Assembly (NCBI RefSeq): GCF_024127895.1
Contig: NZ_JAMYBK010000013.1
Location: 1 to 64,000, forward strand
Direction of reading: 5' to 3'
DNA: 64,000 nt
DNA from: Pseudomonas guariconensis
GTDB lineage: Bacteria > Pseudomonadota > Gammaproteobacteria > Pseudomonadales > Pseudomonadaceae
The position numbers and the translations under genes were made by a program. The notes beneath the pieces were generated by a model. It made no database searches. It was not told the origin of the DNA and saw only the letters and a list, made by a program, of their open reading frames with translations. The first letter of the stretch is position 1. The number at the start of each line of letters is the position of its first letter. Below, one piece after another: positions 11,705 through 21,467 of the stretch.

Positions 11705-14005
11705 ATGGTGCATCGCTTACTTGCCGGCGCCTTCGCGCTGCTCATCAGCGGCGTGGCGGCGGGGCAAGCCCCGCAATCGAGCCCGGCAATCTCCTACACC
11801 CGGGATATTCAACCGATCTTCACCGAGAAATGCGTGGCCTGCCACGCCTGCAACGATGCCGCCTGCCAGCTCAAGCTGGAAAGCCCCGAAGGGGCGGTGC
11901 GCGGGGCATCCAAGGTCCCGGTGTACCAGGGCGACCGCAGCAAGGCGGTGCCCACCACGCGCCTGTTCTACGATGCCCACAGCGAGGAGCAGTGGCGCAA
12001 GAAGGGCTTCTACTCGGTGCTCGACGGCCAGGGCAGCCAGGCCGCGCTGATGGCGCGCATGCTCGAGCTCGGCCACAAGACCCCGCTCACACCCAACGCC
12101 AAGTTGCCCGAAGAGATCGTCCTGGGGCTCAACCGCAACAACATGTGCCCATTGCCCCATGAGTTCGACGCCTATGCCGGCGCCCATCCCAAGGAGGGCA
12201 TGCCCCTGGCGGTCACCGGCCTGACCGACGCCGAGTACCAGACCTTGCAGCGCTGGCTGGCGGCCGGTGCTCCGGTCGAATACCAGCCGCTCCAGCCCAG
12301 TGCGGCCGAGGCCAGGCAGATCGCCGAGTGGGAGGAGTTGCTCAACCGCCCGGGCTCTACCGAGGCCCTGGTCGGCCGCTGGCTGTACGAGCACCTGTTC
12401 CTTGCCCACATCTATTTCGTCGGTGGCGAGCCGGGCCACTTCTTCCAGTGGGTGCGCTCGCGCACGCCGAGCGGCCAGCCGGTCGACGTGATCGCCACCC
12501 GCCGGCCCAATGACCCGCCGGGGACCGACTTCTACTACCGCCTGGTCCCGGTGCAGGGCGTGATCGTGCACAAGACCCACATCACCTACCCGATGGGGCC
12601 GCAGAAGCTCAAGCGGGTCAAGCAGCTGTTCTACAGCGGCGACTGGCACGCCACTTCGTTGCCCGGCTATGGCCCGCGTCACCGCGCCAACCCGTTCGAA
12701 ACCTTCGAGGCGATCCCGGCGGTGGCGCGCTACCAGTTCATGCTGGACAACGCCGAGTACTTCGTGCGCACCTTCATCCGAGGCCCGGTGTGCCGCGGCC
12801 AGATCGCCACCGACGTGATCCGCGACCACTTCTGGGCACTGTTCCAGGAGCCGGCCTACGACCGCTATGTCACCGATGCCCGATACCGTGGCGAGGCCAC
12901 GCCACTGCTGGCCATGCCGGGGCAGATCGACGACGTCGGCAGCGTGCTGACGCTCTGGCACGCCTACCGCGACAAGCGCAACGCCTATGAGACTCTGCGC
13001 CGCGAGGCCTACGCGCAGATGCCGGCGCCGAGCTGGTCGACCCTGTGGGCGGGTAACGACAATGCGCTGCTGACCATCTTCCGCCACTTCGACAGCGCCT
13101 CGGTGAGCAAGGGCCTGATCGGTGACGTACCCTTGACCGTCTGGCTGTTCGACTACCCGTTGTTCGAGCGCACCTACTACCAGTTGGCGGTCAATTTCGA
13201 CGTGTTCGGCAACGTCTCGCACCAGCTGCAGACGCGCCTGTACTTCGACCTGATCCGCAATGGCGCGGAGGTCAACTTCCTGCGCCTGATGCCCGCCGAC
13301 CAGCGCGGCGCGATCCTCGGCGACTGGTACCAGAACAGCGGCAAGGTGAAGATGTGGCTCGACTACGAGGACATCGATACCAGCACCCCGAGCGCGCTCA
13401 AGCTGGACGAGCACGACCCCAAGCGCGACTTCGGCCTGAAACTGTTGCAGCGTACCGGCAGCCTCAATGCCGCGCCCGACCCGATCAACCGCTGCCAGGG
13501 CGCCTATTGCTCGCGGCCGGGGTTGGCGTCGGAGTTCCGTGACGCCGAGCAGAGCCTCAGCCGCCTGGTGTCGCGCCCGGCCGCAGGCTTGAAGGTGATC
13601 GGCCAACTGCCCGAGGCGACCCTGCTGCGCATCGAAGGGCAGGGCGGCCAGCGCCAGGTCTACAGCCTGCTGCGCAACCGCGCGCACAGCAACGTCGCCT
13701 TCCTGCTCGGCGAGGCCTACCGCTACCAGCCGGGCCTGGACACCCTGACGCTGTACCCGGGCGTGCTCAGCAGCTACCCCAATTTCATCTTCAACATTCC
13801 CACCCGCGATGTGCCGGAGTTCGTCGAAGACATGGAGGCGGCCCGTGACGACCAGGGCAAGTTCGAGACCCTCGTCGAGCGCTGGGGCGTGCGCCGTAGC
13901 CATCCGCAGTTCTGGCGTTACTTCCATGACCTGAACCGCTACATCCAGGAGACCGACCCGGTGGAGGCAGGCGTGCTGGACATGAACCGCTACGAGAACC
14001 TTTGA
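11705..14005 (+). CDS. cti: Fatty acid cis/trans isomerase
   Basis: Periplasmic heme protein that converts cis to trans unsaturated fatty acids in membrane phospholipids, a rapid solvent and heat response of Pseudomonas and Vibrio. With the ATG at 11705 it has 766 residues, the length I recall for P. putida Cti. An N-terminal signal peptide (about residues 1-20) precedes the c-type heme motif C43-V-A-C46-H47, and a second pair of cysteines follows at once (ACNDAAC). The rest is the long Cti-specific region. In-frame ATGs at 11639 and 11675 are possible, but they would precede the signal peptide with a polar stretch. Confidence 0.93.
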   Translation: MVHRLLAGAFALLISGVAAGQAPQSSPAISYTRDIQPIFTEKCVACHACNDAACQLKLESPEGAVRGASKVPVYQGDRSKAVPTTRLFYDAHSEEQWRKKGFYSVLDGQGSQAALMARMLELGHKTPLTPNAKLPEEIVLGLNRNNMCPLPHEFDAYAGAHPKEGMPLAVTGLTDAEYQTLQRWLAAGAPVEYQPLQPSAAEARQIAEWEELLNRPGSTEALVGRWLYEHLFLAHIYFVGGEPGHFFQWVRSRTPSGQPVDVIATRRPNDPPGTDFYYRLVPVQGVIVHKTHITYPMGPQKLKRVKQLFYSGDWHATSLPGYGPRHRANPFETFEAIPAVARYQFMLDNAEYFVRTFIRGPVCRGQIATDVIRDHFWALFQEPAYDRYVTDARYRGEATPLLAMPGQIDDVGSVLTLWHAYRDKRNAYETLRREAYAQMPAPSWSTLWAGNDNALLTIFRHFDSASVSKGLIGDVPLTVWLFDYPLFERTYYQLAVNFDVFGNVSHQLQTRLYFDLIRNGAEVNFLRLMPADQRGAILGDWYQNSGKVKMWLDYEDIDTSTPSALKLDEHDPKRDFGLKLLQRTGSLNAAPDPINRCQGAYCSRPGLASEFRDAEQSLSRLVSRPAAGLKVIGQLPEATLLRIEGQGGQRQVYSLLRNRAHSNVAFLLGEAYRYQPGLDTLTLYPGVLSSYPNFIFNIPTRDVPEFVEDMEAARDDQGKFETLVERWGVRRSHPQFWRYFHDLNRYIQETDPVEAGVLDMNRYENL

Positions 14006-14120
14006 TCGGTCGCCGGGACGGGCGCCTGACCTTTCCCGGCATCCTGCGGTCCCACGCACGGGCGGTCCCGCTTGGAGCTGCCTGGCCTGTGGGAGCGCCC
14101 GCTGAGGAACGGCGCTACCC

Positions 14121-14148
14121 CTGTGGGGCGAGCTTGCCCGCGAGCGCG
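14121..14148. repeat. REP-like element
   Basis: The text GGGGCGAGCTTGCCCGCGA has the palindromic core typical of Pseudomonas REP sequences. It lies in the 206-base gap between cti and the acyltransferase gene. One copy only. Confidence 0.4.
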
Positions 14149-14211
14149 TGCGAGGCACGCGCCAGGCGATGAAAGCGGGGCCTGAATGCACCAGAAAACG
14201 CAGGGCAATCC

Positions 14212-15246
14212 ATGCTGTATTCGCTTCAGGCACTACGGGCGTTCGCCGCCTGGGTGGTGGTCTGCCACCATTTCATGCAGATCTTCTTCGACTTCCATGC
14301 CACCGGCCCCATCGGCCGACTGTTCAGCCACCGCGGCGCGGTAGGCGTCGATATCTTCTTCGTCATCAGCGGGATGGTGATCTACCTCTCGACCCGCGAC
14401 AAAGCGGTCGCCCCTGGGCAGTTCCTGCTCAACCGGGTGTTGCGTATCGTCCCGGCCTACTGGTTCTACACCTTGCTCATGGCCTTGCTGTTGCTCGCCG
14501 CCAGCCGTTGGATGCCGCACCAGGTGTTCGAATGGCAGCACCTGCTGCTGTCGCTGCTGTTCATCCCCGCCGAGAACCCAGGAGGCTACGGGCTGTACCC
14601 GACCCTCAATGTGGGCTGGACGCTCAACTTCGAGATGTTCTTCTACCTGCTGTTCGGCCTGGCCTTCCTGGTGCGCCAGCGCCATCACCTGGTGCTGGTC
14701 AGCGCCGCGTTGCTGCTGGTCAGCGAGGTACTGGGGCGCCTGGGCGTGCTCAGTCGCTTCTACAACAACGACATCATCTACGAGTTCCTGCTCGGCATCG
14801 GCCTGGGCGTGCTGTACCGTCGCGGCATGATCCGCGAAGGGCTGTGGCTGCCCCTGGCGGTGCTGGCGGCGGCAGGCTTTGCGCTCTATCACCTGGACGC
14901 TTCGATGCGGCTGCTGCACTGGGGCCTGCCCAGTGCCCTGGTGGTGTTCGCGTTCGTGGCCCTGGAGCCCTGGTTCCGGGGCAACCGGGTGCTCAAGGCA
15001 CTGGGCGACTGTTCCTACTCGGTGTACCTGATCCATGTGCTGGTGCTCTATGGCGGGTGGTTCGCCAGCCGACGCCTGGGGTTGGACCCCTACCTGGCGT
15101 TCGCTTTCTGCGTGCCGCTCATTGGCCTGATGTCGTGGCTCAGCTACCACTGGCTCGAGCGCGGCCTGTACCGGCGACTGCAGGCCTGGTTCGCGGCGCG
15201 GCCTGGGCAACGCCAGGCACTGGCGCTTTCCCGAGTCAAATGCTAG
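14212..15246 (+). CDS. Acyltransferase family 3 membrane protein
   Basis: A 344-residue inner-membrane O-acyltransferase of the acyltransferase-3 (OafA/NodX) superfamily, which acylates exported sugars or lipids. It begins with the conserved block LQALRAFAAWVVVCHHF (His of the catalytic region) and GAVGVDIFFVISG, then about ten membrane helices, ending in LSYHWLER, the usual C-terminal signature. There is no SGNH domain, so it is a minimal membrane form. It stands alone between cti and nfuA and its acceptor cannot be predicted. A homologue with an LPS or exopolysaccharide substrate is one possibility. Confidence 0.85.
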   Translation: MLYSLQALRAFAAWVVVCHHFMQIFFDFHATGPIGRLFSHRGAVGVDIFFVISGMVIYLSTRDKAVAPGQFLLNRVLRIVPAYWFYTLLMALLLLAASRWMPHQVFEWQHLLLSLLFIPAENPGGYGLYPTLNVGWTLNFEMFFYLLFGLAFLVRQRHHLVLVSAALLLVSEVLGRLGVLSRFYNNDIIYEFLLGIGLGVLYRRGMIREGLWLPLAVLAAAGFALYHLDASMRLLHWGLPSALVVFAFVALEPWFRGNRVLKALGDCSYSVYLIHVLVLYGGWFASRRLGLDPYLAFAFCVPLIGLMSWLSYHWLERGLYRRLQAWFAARPGQRQALALSRVKC

Positions 15247-15295
15247 GACTTTGTTCAGGCGCCAGCTTGGCGTACACTTGCCGGCAAGTCTGTGA

Positions 15296-15889
<594 letters not shown>

Positions 15890-16161
15890 TCGGCAGGCGA
15901 CAGGCGTTTGTCATGTGGGGCCGCTTCGTGCCCCAAGATGGCAAGCGCCGCTTGACTGTCTGGCACCTGACAGCGTCTTCATCTAGCAACAAACTGTTAC
16001 CGATTCAACCCCTGCGACAACAGGCCGCAGCCCGTATTCAAAGGCCTGCAGGCCGATGCCCCCTTCCTCGGGTAGAAGACCCGCGGGTGTCATGCCAGAA
16101 TGCCCCGGTTTTTCGCTGGCCTGTCCCAAGGGCCGGCACCTTCCCTGTAAAGGATGGTTCC

Positions 16162-16767
16162 ATGACTGATCTACTGACCCGGCGTGCTGTCGTCGCCGGG
16201 ATGGGCGTTCTGGGGCTTGGCCTGCTGGCGGGCTGCAGCCCGGCCCGGGGGCTCGAGTTCAAGTATGGCAAGAACATGAGCAACGAGATCCTCGGGCGCA
16301 AGTTCCGCCTGAAGGACACCCAAGGCAACGAGCGCACCCTGTCGAGCTTCTACGGCACGATGCCGATGATCTTCTTCGGTTTCACCCAGTGCCCGGCGGT
16401 GTGCCCGACCGCCCTGGCGCGCGCGGTGCAGATCAAGAAGCTGATGGGGCGCGATGCCGGCTTCCTGCAGGTGGTGTTCATCACCCTGGACCCGGAGCGC
16501 GACACCCCCGAGGTGCTCGATGCCTACGTCAAGGCCTTCGACCCGTCGTTCACCGCCCTGACTGGCACCCCGGAGGAAATCGCCGAGGTGGCCAAGGAGT
16601 TCAAGGTGTTCTACGAGAAGGTGCCGGCCGGCGACACCTACACCATCTCCCATTCGTCCACCAGCTACGTCTACGATTCCCGTGGCACCCTGCGCCTGAG
16701 CCTGGGTCATTCCCTGAACGCCAAGGAATGCAGCGAAGACCTGCTCACCCTGATGGAGATCTGCTAA
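16162..16767 (+). CDS. Sco1/SenC-family copper protein
   Basis: Membrane-anchored thioredoxin-fold copper chaperone for the CuA site of cytochrome c oxidase. The 201-residue protein begins with an Arg-containing hydrophobic signal ending LLAGC, a lipoprotein-type lipobox, so it may be a lipoprotein facing the periplasm. The copper site is C77-P-A-V-C81-P, with the third ligand His in SLGHSLN. ITLDPERDTPEVL is also characteristic. The start is the ATG after AAAGGA; the frame is open upstream but has no coding character. The stop overlaps the next start by one base, so it is coupled with the PCu(A)C gene. Confidence 0.88.
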   Translation: MTDLLTRRAVVAGMGVLGLGLLAGCSPARGLEFKYGKNMSNEILGRKFRLKDTQGNERTLSSFYGTMPMIFFGFTQCPAVCPTALARAVQIKKLMGRDAGFLQVVFITLDPERDTPEVLDAYVKAFDPSFTALTGTPEEIAEVAKEFKVFYEKVPAGDTYTISHSSTSYVYDSRGTLRLSLGHSLNAKECSEDLLTLMEIC

Positions 16768-17252
16768 TGGCAATTTCGATGCAACCGATCAAGCGCGGCC
16801 TGGCCGCCCTGGCCTTGATGGGCCTGGCCCTGCCGGCCCTGGCCGAAACCACCGTGAGCGACGCCTGGGTCCGCGCCAGCGTGCCGCACCAGCAGTCCAC
16901 CGGTGCGTTCATGACCCTGACCGCGAGCAGCGACAGCAAGCTGGTGGGCGTGGCCTCGACGGTCGCCAAGACCGTGCAGATCCACGAAATGACCATGGAT
17001 GGCGACGTGATGGGCATGCGGGAAGTCAAGGCCGTCGAGCTGCCTGCCGGCAAGGCCGTGAGCCTGGACCCGAGTGGGTACCACGTGATGCTGATGGGCT
17101 TGAACAAGCAGGTCAAGGAAGGCGAGCAGGTGCCGCTGACCCTGACCATCGAGGACGCCAAGGGCGCCAAGCAGACCTTGCAAGTGCAGGCCCCGGTACG
17201 CCCGCTGACCGAAGGCGCCGGCCACGGTCACGACCACGCGCACATGCACTGA
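16767..17252 (+). CDS. PCu(A)C copper chaperone
   Basis: Periplasmic Cu(I) chaperone (DUF461/PCuAC) that works with Sco proteins to metallate cytochrome oxidase. The 161-residue precursor has a cleavable signal (about residues 1-26, ending ALA-E) and the diagnostic H(M)x10Mx21HxM set: VQIHEMTMDGDVMGMREV and GYHVMLMGL. The C-terminus ends in a His-rich tail (GHGHDHAHMH) that could hold extra copper. Start codon and upstream stop overlap (TAATG), confirming an operon with the Sco gene. This pair is a copper-delivery module, and another copper-linked system appears at 33.9 kb. Confidence 0.92.
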   Translation: MAISMQPIKRGLAALALMGLALPALAETTVSDAWVRASVPHQQSTGAFMTLTASSDSKLVGVASTVAKTVQIHEMTMDGDVMGMREVKAVELPAGKAVSLDPSGYHVMLMGLNKQVKEGEQVPLTLTIEDAKGAKQTLQVQAPVRPLTEGAGHGHDHAHMH

Positions 17253-17694
17253 CCTCCCACCTCGCCCGGGGCTGCTGCGCAGCCCATTCGCGGCGGCCCG
17301 GCAAGCCCGCTCCTACAAAGCCCACGTCGACCACACATGATGCGGCCTGCAGGTTCGTGTGGGAGCGGCCCCGCTCTTAAGAACTGCATTAAACATTCTG
17401 TTTATTTAGTCAGCAGATTATTTGGCTTTGGTGTAGGTGTTTTCCTTAAGATATTTCCGGTGGGATTAAAAATAACTTATTACATGTTTTAAGTTGCTTC
17501 TCGGTTGTCGGGGGCGTAGTTTTCCACGCCGCAGGTATTGGGTTTTTAAATTTAGAATTTACTAAAGATGAAGGCGCATATATTGGGTGATGCGCCAGGA
17601 AACGTTCATTGGTCTACGTGCACCTGGTTACGCCGGGCTGTGGCGTCACCAGGATGAGTCGCTCCATGCGGAAGGCTAGGGCAGGCGAGACGAT
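17253..17694. other. Intergenic, REP-like and AT-rich halves
   Basis: The first half (to about 17390) holds a hairpin at 17269-17285 (GGGCTGC/GCAGCCC), then REP-like text (GGCAAGCCCGCTCCTACA near 17300-17318) and an inverted partner (GTGGGAGCGGCCCCGC near 17359-17374). The second half, 17390-17600, is AT-rich, unlike the rest of the window, and probably carries the promoter and regulatory region of the MFS gene. I saw no operator that I could name and no gene. Confidence 0.5.
17269..17285 (+). terminator. Hairpin after PCu(A)C gene
   Basis: A 7-bp perfect stem with a TGC loop lies 16 bases past the stop of the copper chaperone gene. It probably ends the sco-PCu(A)C operon, although no T tract follows. 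Confidence 0.5.
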
Positions 17695-18900
17695 ATGCGG
17701 GCATTGAACCTGAACCGTGGAACCAGGACTCTTTCCACAGGCTACTTTTTTTCCAAATGTGGTGAGTTCGCCTTCGAAACTGCCTTCGCTGTCTCGGTAG
17801 TCTCAATGGCCAAGGCAGACTTGCTGTTGATTGGAATGGTCTATTTCTTCCGTTTCTTGCCCAGCGCACTGTTCTCCCCCATGGGTGGATGGCTGGCCGA
17901 CCACTGCGACAAGAAGCGCACTCTCGTAACAGTCGAGTTGGCCAAGAGCATTGTGGCCGTGGTGTTCTATTTCATGTTCGCCTGGTCTGCACCCACGCTG
18001 GTTGTAGTCATCGCTCTGGCAATGTCGATGACGGCCTTGGACTGTTTGTTCGTACCAACATTTCGCGCCTATTTTCCAGATATTGTCGAGAAGGACGACC
18101 TGTCTTTTGTCAACAGCGGCGTACAAGTGGTCGAAGATATTGCCTCGATTCTTGGACCGCTGGTGTTTTCGGTACTTGTCCTATCGCTTTCCAGCGATGC
18201 GACATTCGTGTTCTTTGCTTTTTGCCTATCGCTGTCGGCCGCCAGCATCGCCACACTGCCAGCTGGAAAGAAGGGGCCCGGCGTCACGTTCGATGCCCCC
18301 GGTTTGATCCGCGATGCGGCGCGTAGCGTGGGCCAGCTTAGGGGCAGCAATGCACCGCTGTTTGCGGTTATCTGCTGCACCACGCTCTGCGCCATGTTCG
18401 CCACTTCGGTGATTCGTTTCATCCTCCCGGCCTCGGTGCTCGAGCACTTTGGTTCGGAGGCTGCGGTCGGCTATGTATTTTCCTTGCTGGCAGTGGGCAC
18501 TGTGCTGGGTGGGATGCTCTATACCCGCTTCAATAAACGAACTACCGCGCGTCTAGTGCTGCGCTATTGGTCCTTGTACGGAGCATTGTTCTTCGCCGCC
18601 GCGGTGGCGCTTCAGCTCAATAGCGCATTGTTTCTGCTGCTGTTGTTTTTCGTCGGGTTCATCGGCGCTTTCGTCGATATCGCCATCGTGACCAATATCC
18701 AGTGCCTGTCCAACGATCATGAGGTCGGTCGGAACTTCTCGTTGTACTACTTCACCGCTGTCATCGGCGATGCCGTATCAGGCCTGGTTGCCAGCCTGGT
18801 CTACGTACTGGCAGGGCCAGCTACCTTCATCTGGATGACGTTCATGCTGTTTGTCGCGCCCTTGCGCTGGAATATCAGGGGAAAACTGGATAAGCGCTAG
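17695..18900 (+). CDS. MFS transporter, EntS-like type
   Basis: A 401-residue inner-membrane transporter of the major facilitator superfamily with about twelve hydrophobic segments and no signal peptide. The loop after helix 2 reads GGWLADHCDKKRTL, the MFS signature motif. The overall pattern (short N-terminus, weak central loop, VNSGVQVVEDIASILGPL) resembles MFS_3/EntS-type exporters of small compounds. Codon use is less GC-rich than in neighbours and the gene follows an AT-rich region, suggesting horizontal gain. No biosynthetic gene is adjacent, so the substrate is unknown. The ATG at 17695 has a weak ribosome binding site. Confidence 0.8.
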   Translation: MRALNLNRGTRTLSTGYFFSKCGEFAFETAFAVSVVSMAKADLLLIGMVYFFRFLPSALFSPMGGWLADHCDKKRTLVTVELAKSIVAVVFYFMFAWSAPTLVVVIALAMSMTALDCLFVPTFRAYFPDIVEKDDLSFVNSGVQVVEDIASILGPLVFSVLVLSLSSDATFVFFAFCLSLSAASIATLPAGKKGPGVTFDAPGLIRDAARSVGQLRGSNAPLFAVICCTTLCAMFATSVIRFILPASVLEHFGSEAAVGYVFSLLAVGTVLGGMLYTRFNKRTTARLVLRYWSLYGALFFAAAVALQLNSALFLLLLFFVGFIGAFVDIAIVTNIQCLSNDHEVGRNFSLYYFTAVIGDAVSGLVASLVYVLAGPATFIWMTFMLFVAPLRWNIRGKLDKR

Positions 18901-18936
18901 CGCTGTGCGAGGAGCTGGCTTCGGTGCAGGATCAAG

Positions 18937-18981
18937 CCCACAGATAGCGCGCTAGCTCGAAACTTGCGCGCTATCTGTGGG
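18937..18981. terminator. Long hairpin between convergent genes
   Basis: A perfect 16-bp inverted repeat (CCCACAGATAGCGCGC and its complement) with a 13-base loop lies between two convergent genes. It could act as a terminator for both or be a REP-like element. A second 7-bp hairpin (GGGCCGC/GCGGCCC) follows at 19002-19018. Confidence 0.6.
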
Positions 18982-19022
18982 AGCGGCCTTGCGTTGCGAA
19001 AGGGCCGCAAAGCGGCCCCCAT

Positions 19023-19250
19023 TCAGCTACGAAACCGCGGCAACGGTCGTTCGATCGACAGCGATGTCAGGGTCTTGCGCAGCTGGGCTTCGTCGGCTTC
19101 CAGGGCCTTGAGGCTTGCGCGGATCTTGCCAGCGGCGGGCACGTCGCCCTGCCGGTCGATCCAGTCGGCGATCTCCTTGCAGGCGCTGCTCAGGCAGGCT
19201 TGGCGCTGGTTCATCAGCGTCAGGAGGGTGGTGAGCTCTCTTTCGGACAT
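19023..19250 (-). CDS. Hypothetical protein, 75 aa
   Basis: A small helical, soluble protein with no recognised domain. The start is the ATG at 19250, after GGAGGATCC. It contains an LLTLMNQRQACLSSACKEIA segment and an acidic-basic helix. It is convergent with the MFS gene and separated by 97 bases from the AraC gene on the same strand. It is plausibly a conserved Pseudomonas protein, but I have no family for it. Confidence 0.6.
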   Translation of the reverse strand: MSERELTTLLTLMNQRQACLSSACKEIADWIDRQGDVPAAGKIRASLKALEADEAQLRKTLTSLSIERPLPRFRS

Positions 19251-19347
19251 GGCAGGATCCTCCATTCAGCCTTGTCAGTGTAGCAGCGGCCGGGCAGCTT
19301 GCCTGGGGCCAACTGCCGCACGGTGCCAGCGCCGCTGGCGACTGCCG

Positions 19348-20181
19348 TCACGGCTGCAGGCAGGCTTGCCGATAGTCCCCCGGCGTCACCCCATAGGCTT
19401 GCTTGAACTGCCGGTTCAGGTGGCTCTGGTCGGCGAATCCCAGGGCGAAGGCCACCTCCGAGGCGGGCAGGCCGCTCTTGAGGAACTCCCGGGCGCGGGC
19501 CAGGCGTCGCTGCTTGAGCCAGGCATGCGGCGGCAGGCCGGTGGCCTGGCGGAATACCCGGGCGAAATGGAAGGGCGAGAGGTTCACGGCACTGGCCAGG
19601 GCTTCCAGCGAGGGCGGGTCGGCCAGTTGGCTTTCCAGCAATTCCCGAGCGCGGGCCACGGCCAAGGGCTCGTTGCCCGGCGCGGGCGCCTCGGCGCAAT
19701 GGCCGTGGCGCTGCACCAACGCCAGTACGGCATGGCGCCAGGCCGTCTGCTGCTCCAGGGCGCTGGCGCCAGACTCGGAGAGCTGGTGCAAGTGGCTGAA
19801 GGCCGCGGCCAGGGCCGGGTCCTGGATCACGCTCTGCTTGAAGTGGGGCATGCCGTGGCGGCCCAGTTCCAGCTCCTTCAGCACGCCAGTGACCCGCTCA
19901 TGCTCCGGATAGAAGCCGCGATAACGCCAGCCCGCCTCATGGGCGGTGGCCCCGGTGTGCAGTTCATCGGGGTTGATCAGCACCATGCTGCCGACCGGTG
20001 CCAGGTGCTCGCTGCCACGGTGCCAGAAGCGCTGGGCGCCGGACTCGATCACGGTGAACACATAGCCTTCATGCACGTGCGGGGCGAAACGCTGCTGGAA
20101 ATACCGCGCATGCAGCATTTCCACGTCGCCCAGGGCCGGTGCCTGCCAGAGATGGGTCTGTTCGCGCAGGGACGTGCTCAT
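19348..20181 (-). CDS. AraC-family regulator with cupin domain
   Basis: A 277-residue transcription regulator. An N-terminal cupin-like effector domain (residues about 20-110, including HVHEGYVFTVI and GSMVLINPDELHTG) is followed by a C-terminal double helix-turn-helix (residues about 180-275) with LEALASAVNLSPFHFARVFR and VAFALGFADQSHLNRQFK. Its ATG overlaps the stop of the AzlD gene (ATGA), so it is the third gene of an azlC-azlD-araC operon and likely controls that branched-chain amino acid exporter. AraC genes of this arrangement are common in Pseudomonas. Confidence 0.88.
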   Translation of the reverse strand: MSTSLREQTHLWQAPALGDVEMLHARYFQQRFAPHVHEGYVFTVIESGAQRFWHRGSEHLAPVGSMVLINPDELHTGATAHEAGWRYRGFYPEHERVTGVLKELELGRHGMPHFKQSVIQDPALAAAFSHLHQLSESGASALEQQTAWRHAVLALVQRHGHCAEAPAPGNEPLAVARARELLESQLADPPSLEALASAVNLSPFHFARVFRQATGLPPHAWLKQRRLARAREFLKSGLPASEVAFALGFADQSHLNRQFKQAYGVTPGDYRQACLQP

Positions 20182-20492
20182 GCCAGCCAACTGCGCAGGA
20201 GAAAGAAGATCAGCATGCTCGCCAGCATGCTCAGCAATACGCTGCGGGTCAACAGCACCAGGCCGATAGCGACCAGCGCGCCGAGCAGGTAGGGGTTGCC
20301 CGGGCTCAGGTCGAGTTGGTGGCCGGGCAGGAAGATGATCGGCCCGCAGATCGCAGTGAGCATGCCAGGCACGGCAAAGCCGAGGAACTGCCGGGCATTG
20401 GAGCTCAGGCGCAGCGGCAGGCGTGGCTCGAGGAAGGCGTAACGATTGAGGAACACCACAGCGCCCATGGCGAAGATCAGCAACCAGGTCAT
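20178..20492 (-). CDS. azlD: AzlD-type amino acid export subunit
   Basis: The small partner of AzlC, 104 residues with three or four transmembrane helices, including VPGMLTAICGPIIFLPGH and the C-terminal LLSMLASMLIFFLL. It forms a two-component exporter with AzlC, generally for branched-chain amino acids or analogues. The start overlaps the azlC stop by four bases (ATGA), giving tight coupling. The symbol follows the family; the substrate here is not shown. Confidence 0.85.
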   Translation of the reverse strand: MTWLLIFAMGAVVFLNRYAFLEPRLPLRLSSNARQFLGFAVPGMLTAICGPIIFLPGHQLDLSPGNPYLLGALVAIGLVLLTRSVLLSMLASMLIFFLLRSWLA

Positions 20493-21190
20493 GGGCGGGC
20501 TCCCGAGAGTTTCTGGCAGACGAAGCCGGCCGCCATGCCCAGCAGGCCGGCGGCGACCAGGGCGGTTTCCCAGTGCCAGTAGCTGAACAGCACCGAACAG
20601 AACAGCGACACTGCCACGCAGACCAGCGTCGGCAGGTTGCGCACCAGCGGGGCGATCAGCGCGACGAAGGTGGCGACGATGGAAAAATCCAGGCCCAACC
20701 GATCCAGGTGCGGGATGTTCTGGCCGAGGACGATGCCGGCCAGGGTGAACAGGTTCCAGGCGACGTAGAACGTCAGGCCGACCCCCAGGGCGTACCAGCG
20801 GTTGAATTGCTGCTGGTCGTACTGGCTGGTCAGGGCGAAGAATTCGTCGGTGAGCAGGAAGCCCAGCCCCAGCCGCCAGCGCAGCGGCTGGCCGGACAGC
20901 ACCGGGCGCATGGACAGGCCGTAGAGCAGGTGCTGGGAGGTCAGCAGCAAGGTAGTCAGCAGGATCGACAGCAGGTTGGCGCCGCCCTTGAGCATACCGA
21001 TCGCCACCAGTTGTGCTGCACCGGCGAAGACGATGGCGGACAGCCCTTGGCCTTCCCAGGGGCTGAGTTTGGCTTCGATGGCCATGGAGCCGGCGAGCAG
21101 GCCCCAGGGCGCGACGGCCAGGGACAGGGGAAGGATGGCGACGGCGCCGTGGAGGAAGGCTTGGCGAGCGATGGGCGGACTGCTGGGCAT
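20489..21190 (-). CDS. azlC: AzlC family amino acid exporter
   Basis: A 233-residue inner-membrane protein of the AzlC family with about six helices, the large subunit of the branched-chain amino acid exporter AzlCD. The family text FAGAAQLVAIGMLKGGANLL, LLYGLSMRP and LTDEFFALT is clear. The start at MPSSPPIARQ was chosen because the longer frame begins inside low-coding sequence. It lies upstream of azlD and the AraC gene in one operon. Export protects cells against excess amino acids or toxic analogues; the regulator probably responds to such a ligand. Confidence 0.88.
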   Translation of the reverse strand: MPSSPPIARQAFLHGAVAILPLSLAVAPWGLLAGSMAIEAKLSPWEGQGLSAIVFAGAAQLVAIGMLKGGANLLSILLTTLLLTSQHLLYGLSMRPVLSGQPLRWRLGLGFLLTDEFFALTSQYDQQQFNRWYALGVGLTFYVAWNLFTLAGIVLGQNIPHLDRLGLDFSIVATFVALIAPLVRNLPTLVCVAVSLFCSVLFSYWHWETALVAAGLLGMAAGFVCQKLSGARP

Positions 21191-21318
21191 GGTGGCGGCG
21201 ATGAGTCGACAGGGAAGGGCAGCATGCCAGAGGCGCAAGGGGCGTGGCTTGAATGATCTTGCTCTGCTTGCGGGGGCTGTTCGCTTCGATGCTGTTCAAC
21301 GCTATTGGGCCGCTTCGC

Positions 21319-21424
21319 GCCCCATCGCCGGCAAGCCGACTCCCACAGGGTTCGAGTCGGCCATACTTGATGCGGTTTGCAGGGGCTGGAGCCGGCTTGC
21401 CGGCGATGGGCTGCAAAGCAGCCC
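21319..21424. repeat. Inverted REP pair (BIME)
   Basis: Two REP-like units face each other: GCCGGCAAGCCGACTCCCAC near 21328-21347 and GAGCCGGCTTGCCGGC near 21389-21404. The hairpin GGGCTGC-AAA-GCAGCCC follows at 21408-21424. It lies between azlC and the Sel1-like gene. Confidence 0.65.
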
Positions 21425-21467
21425 CCAATGCAGCTCAACCGACTGACGTCGGGGGCAAGCGAAGCCC

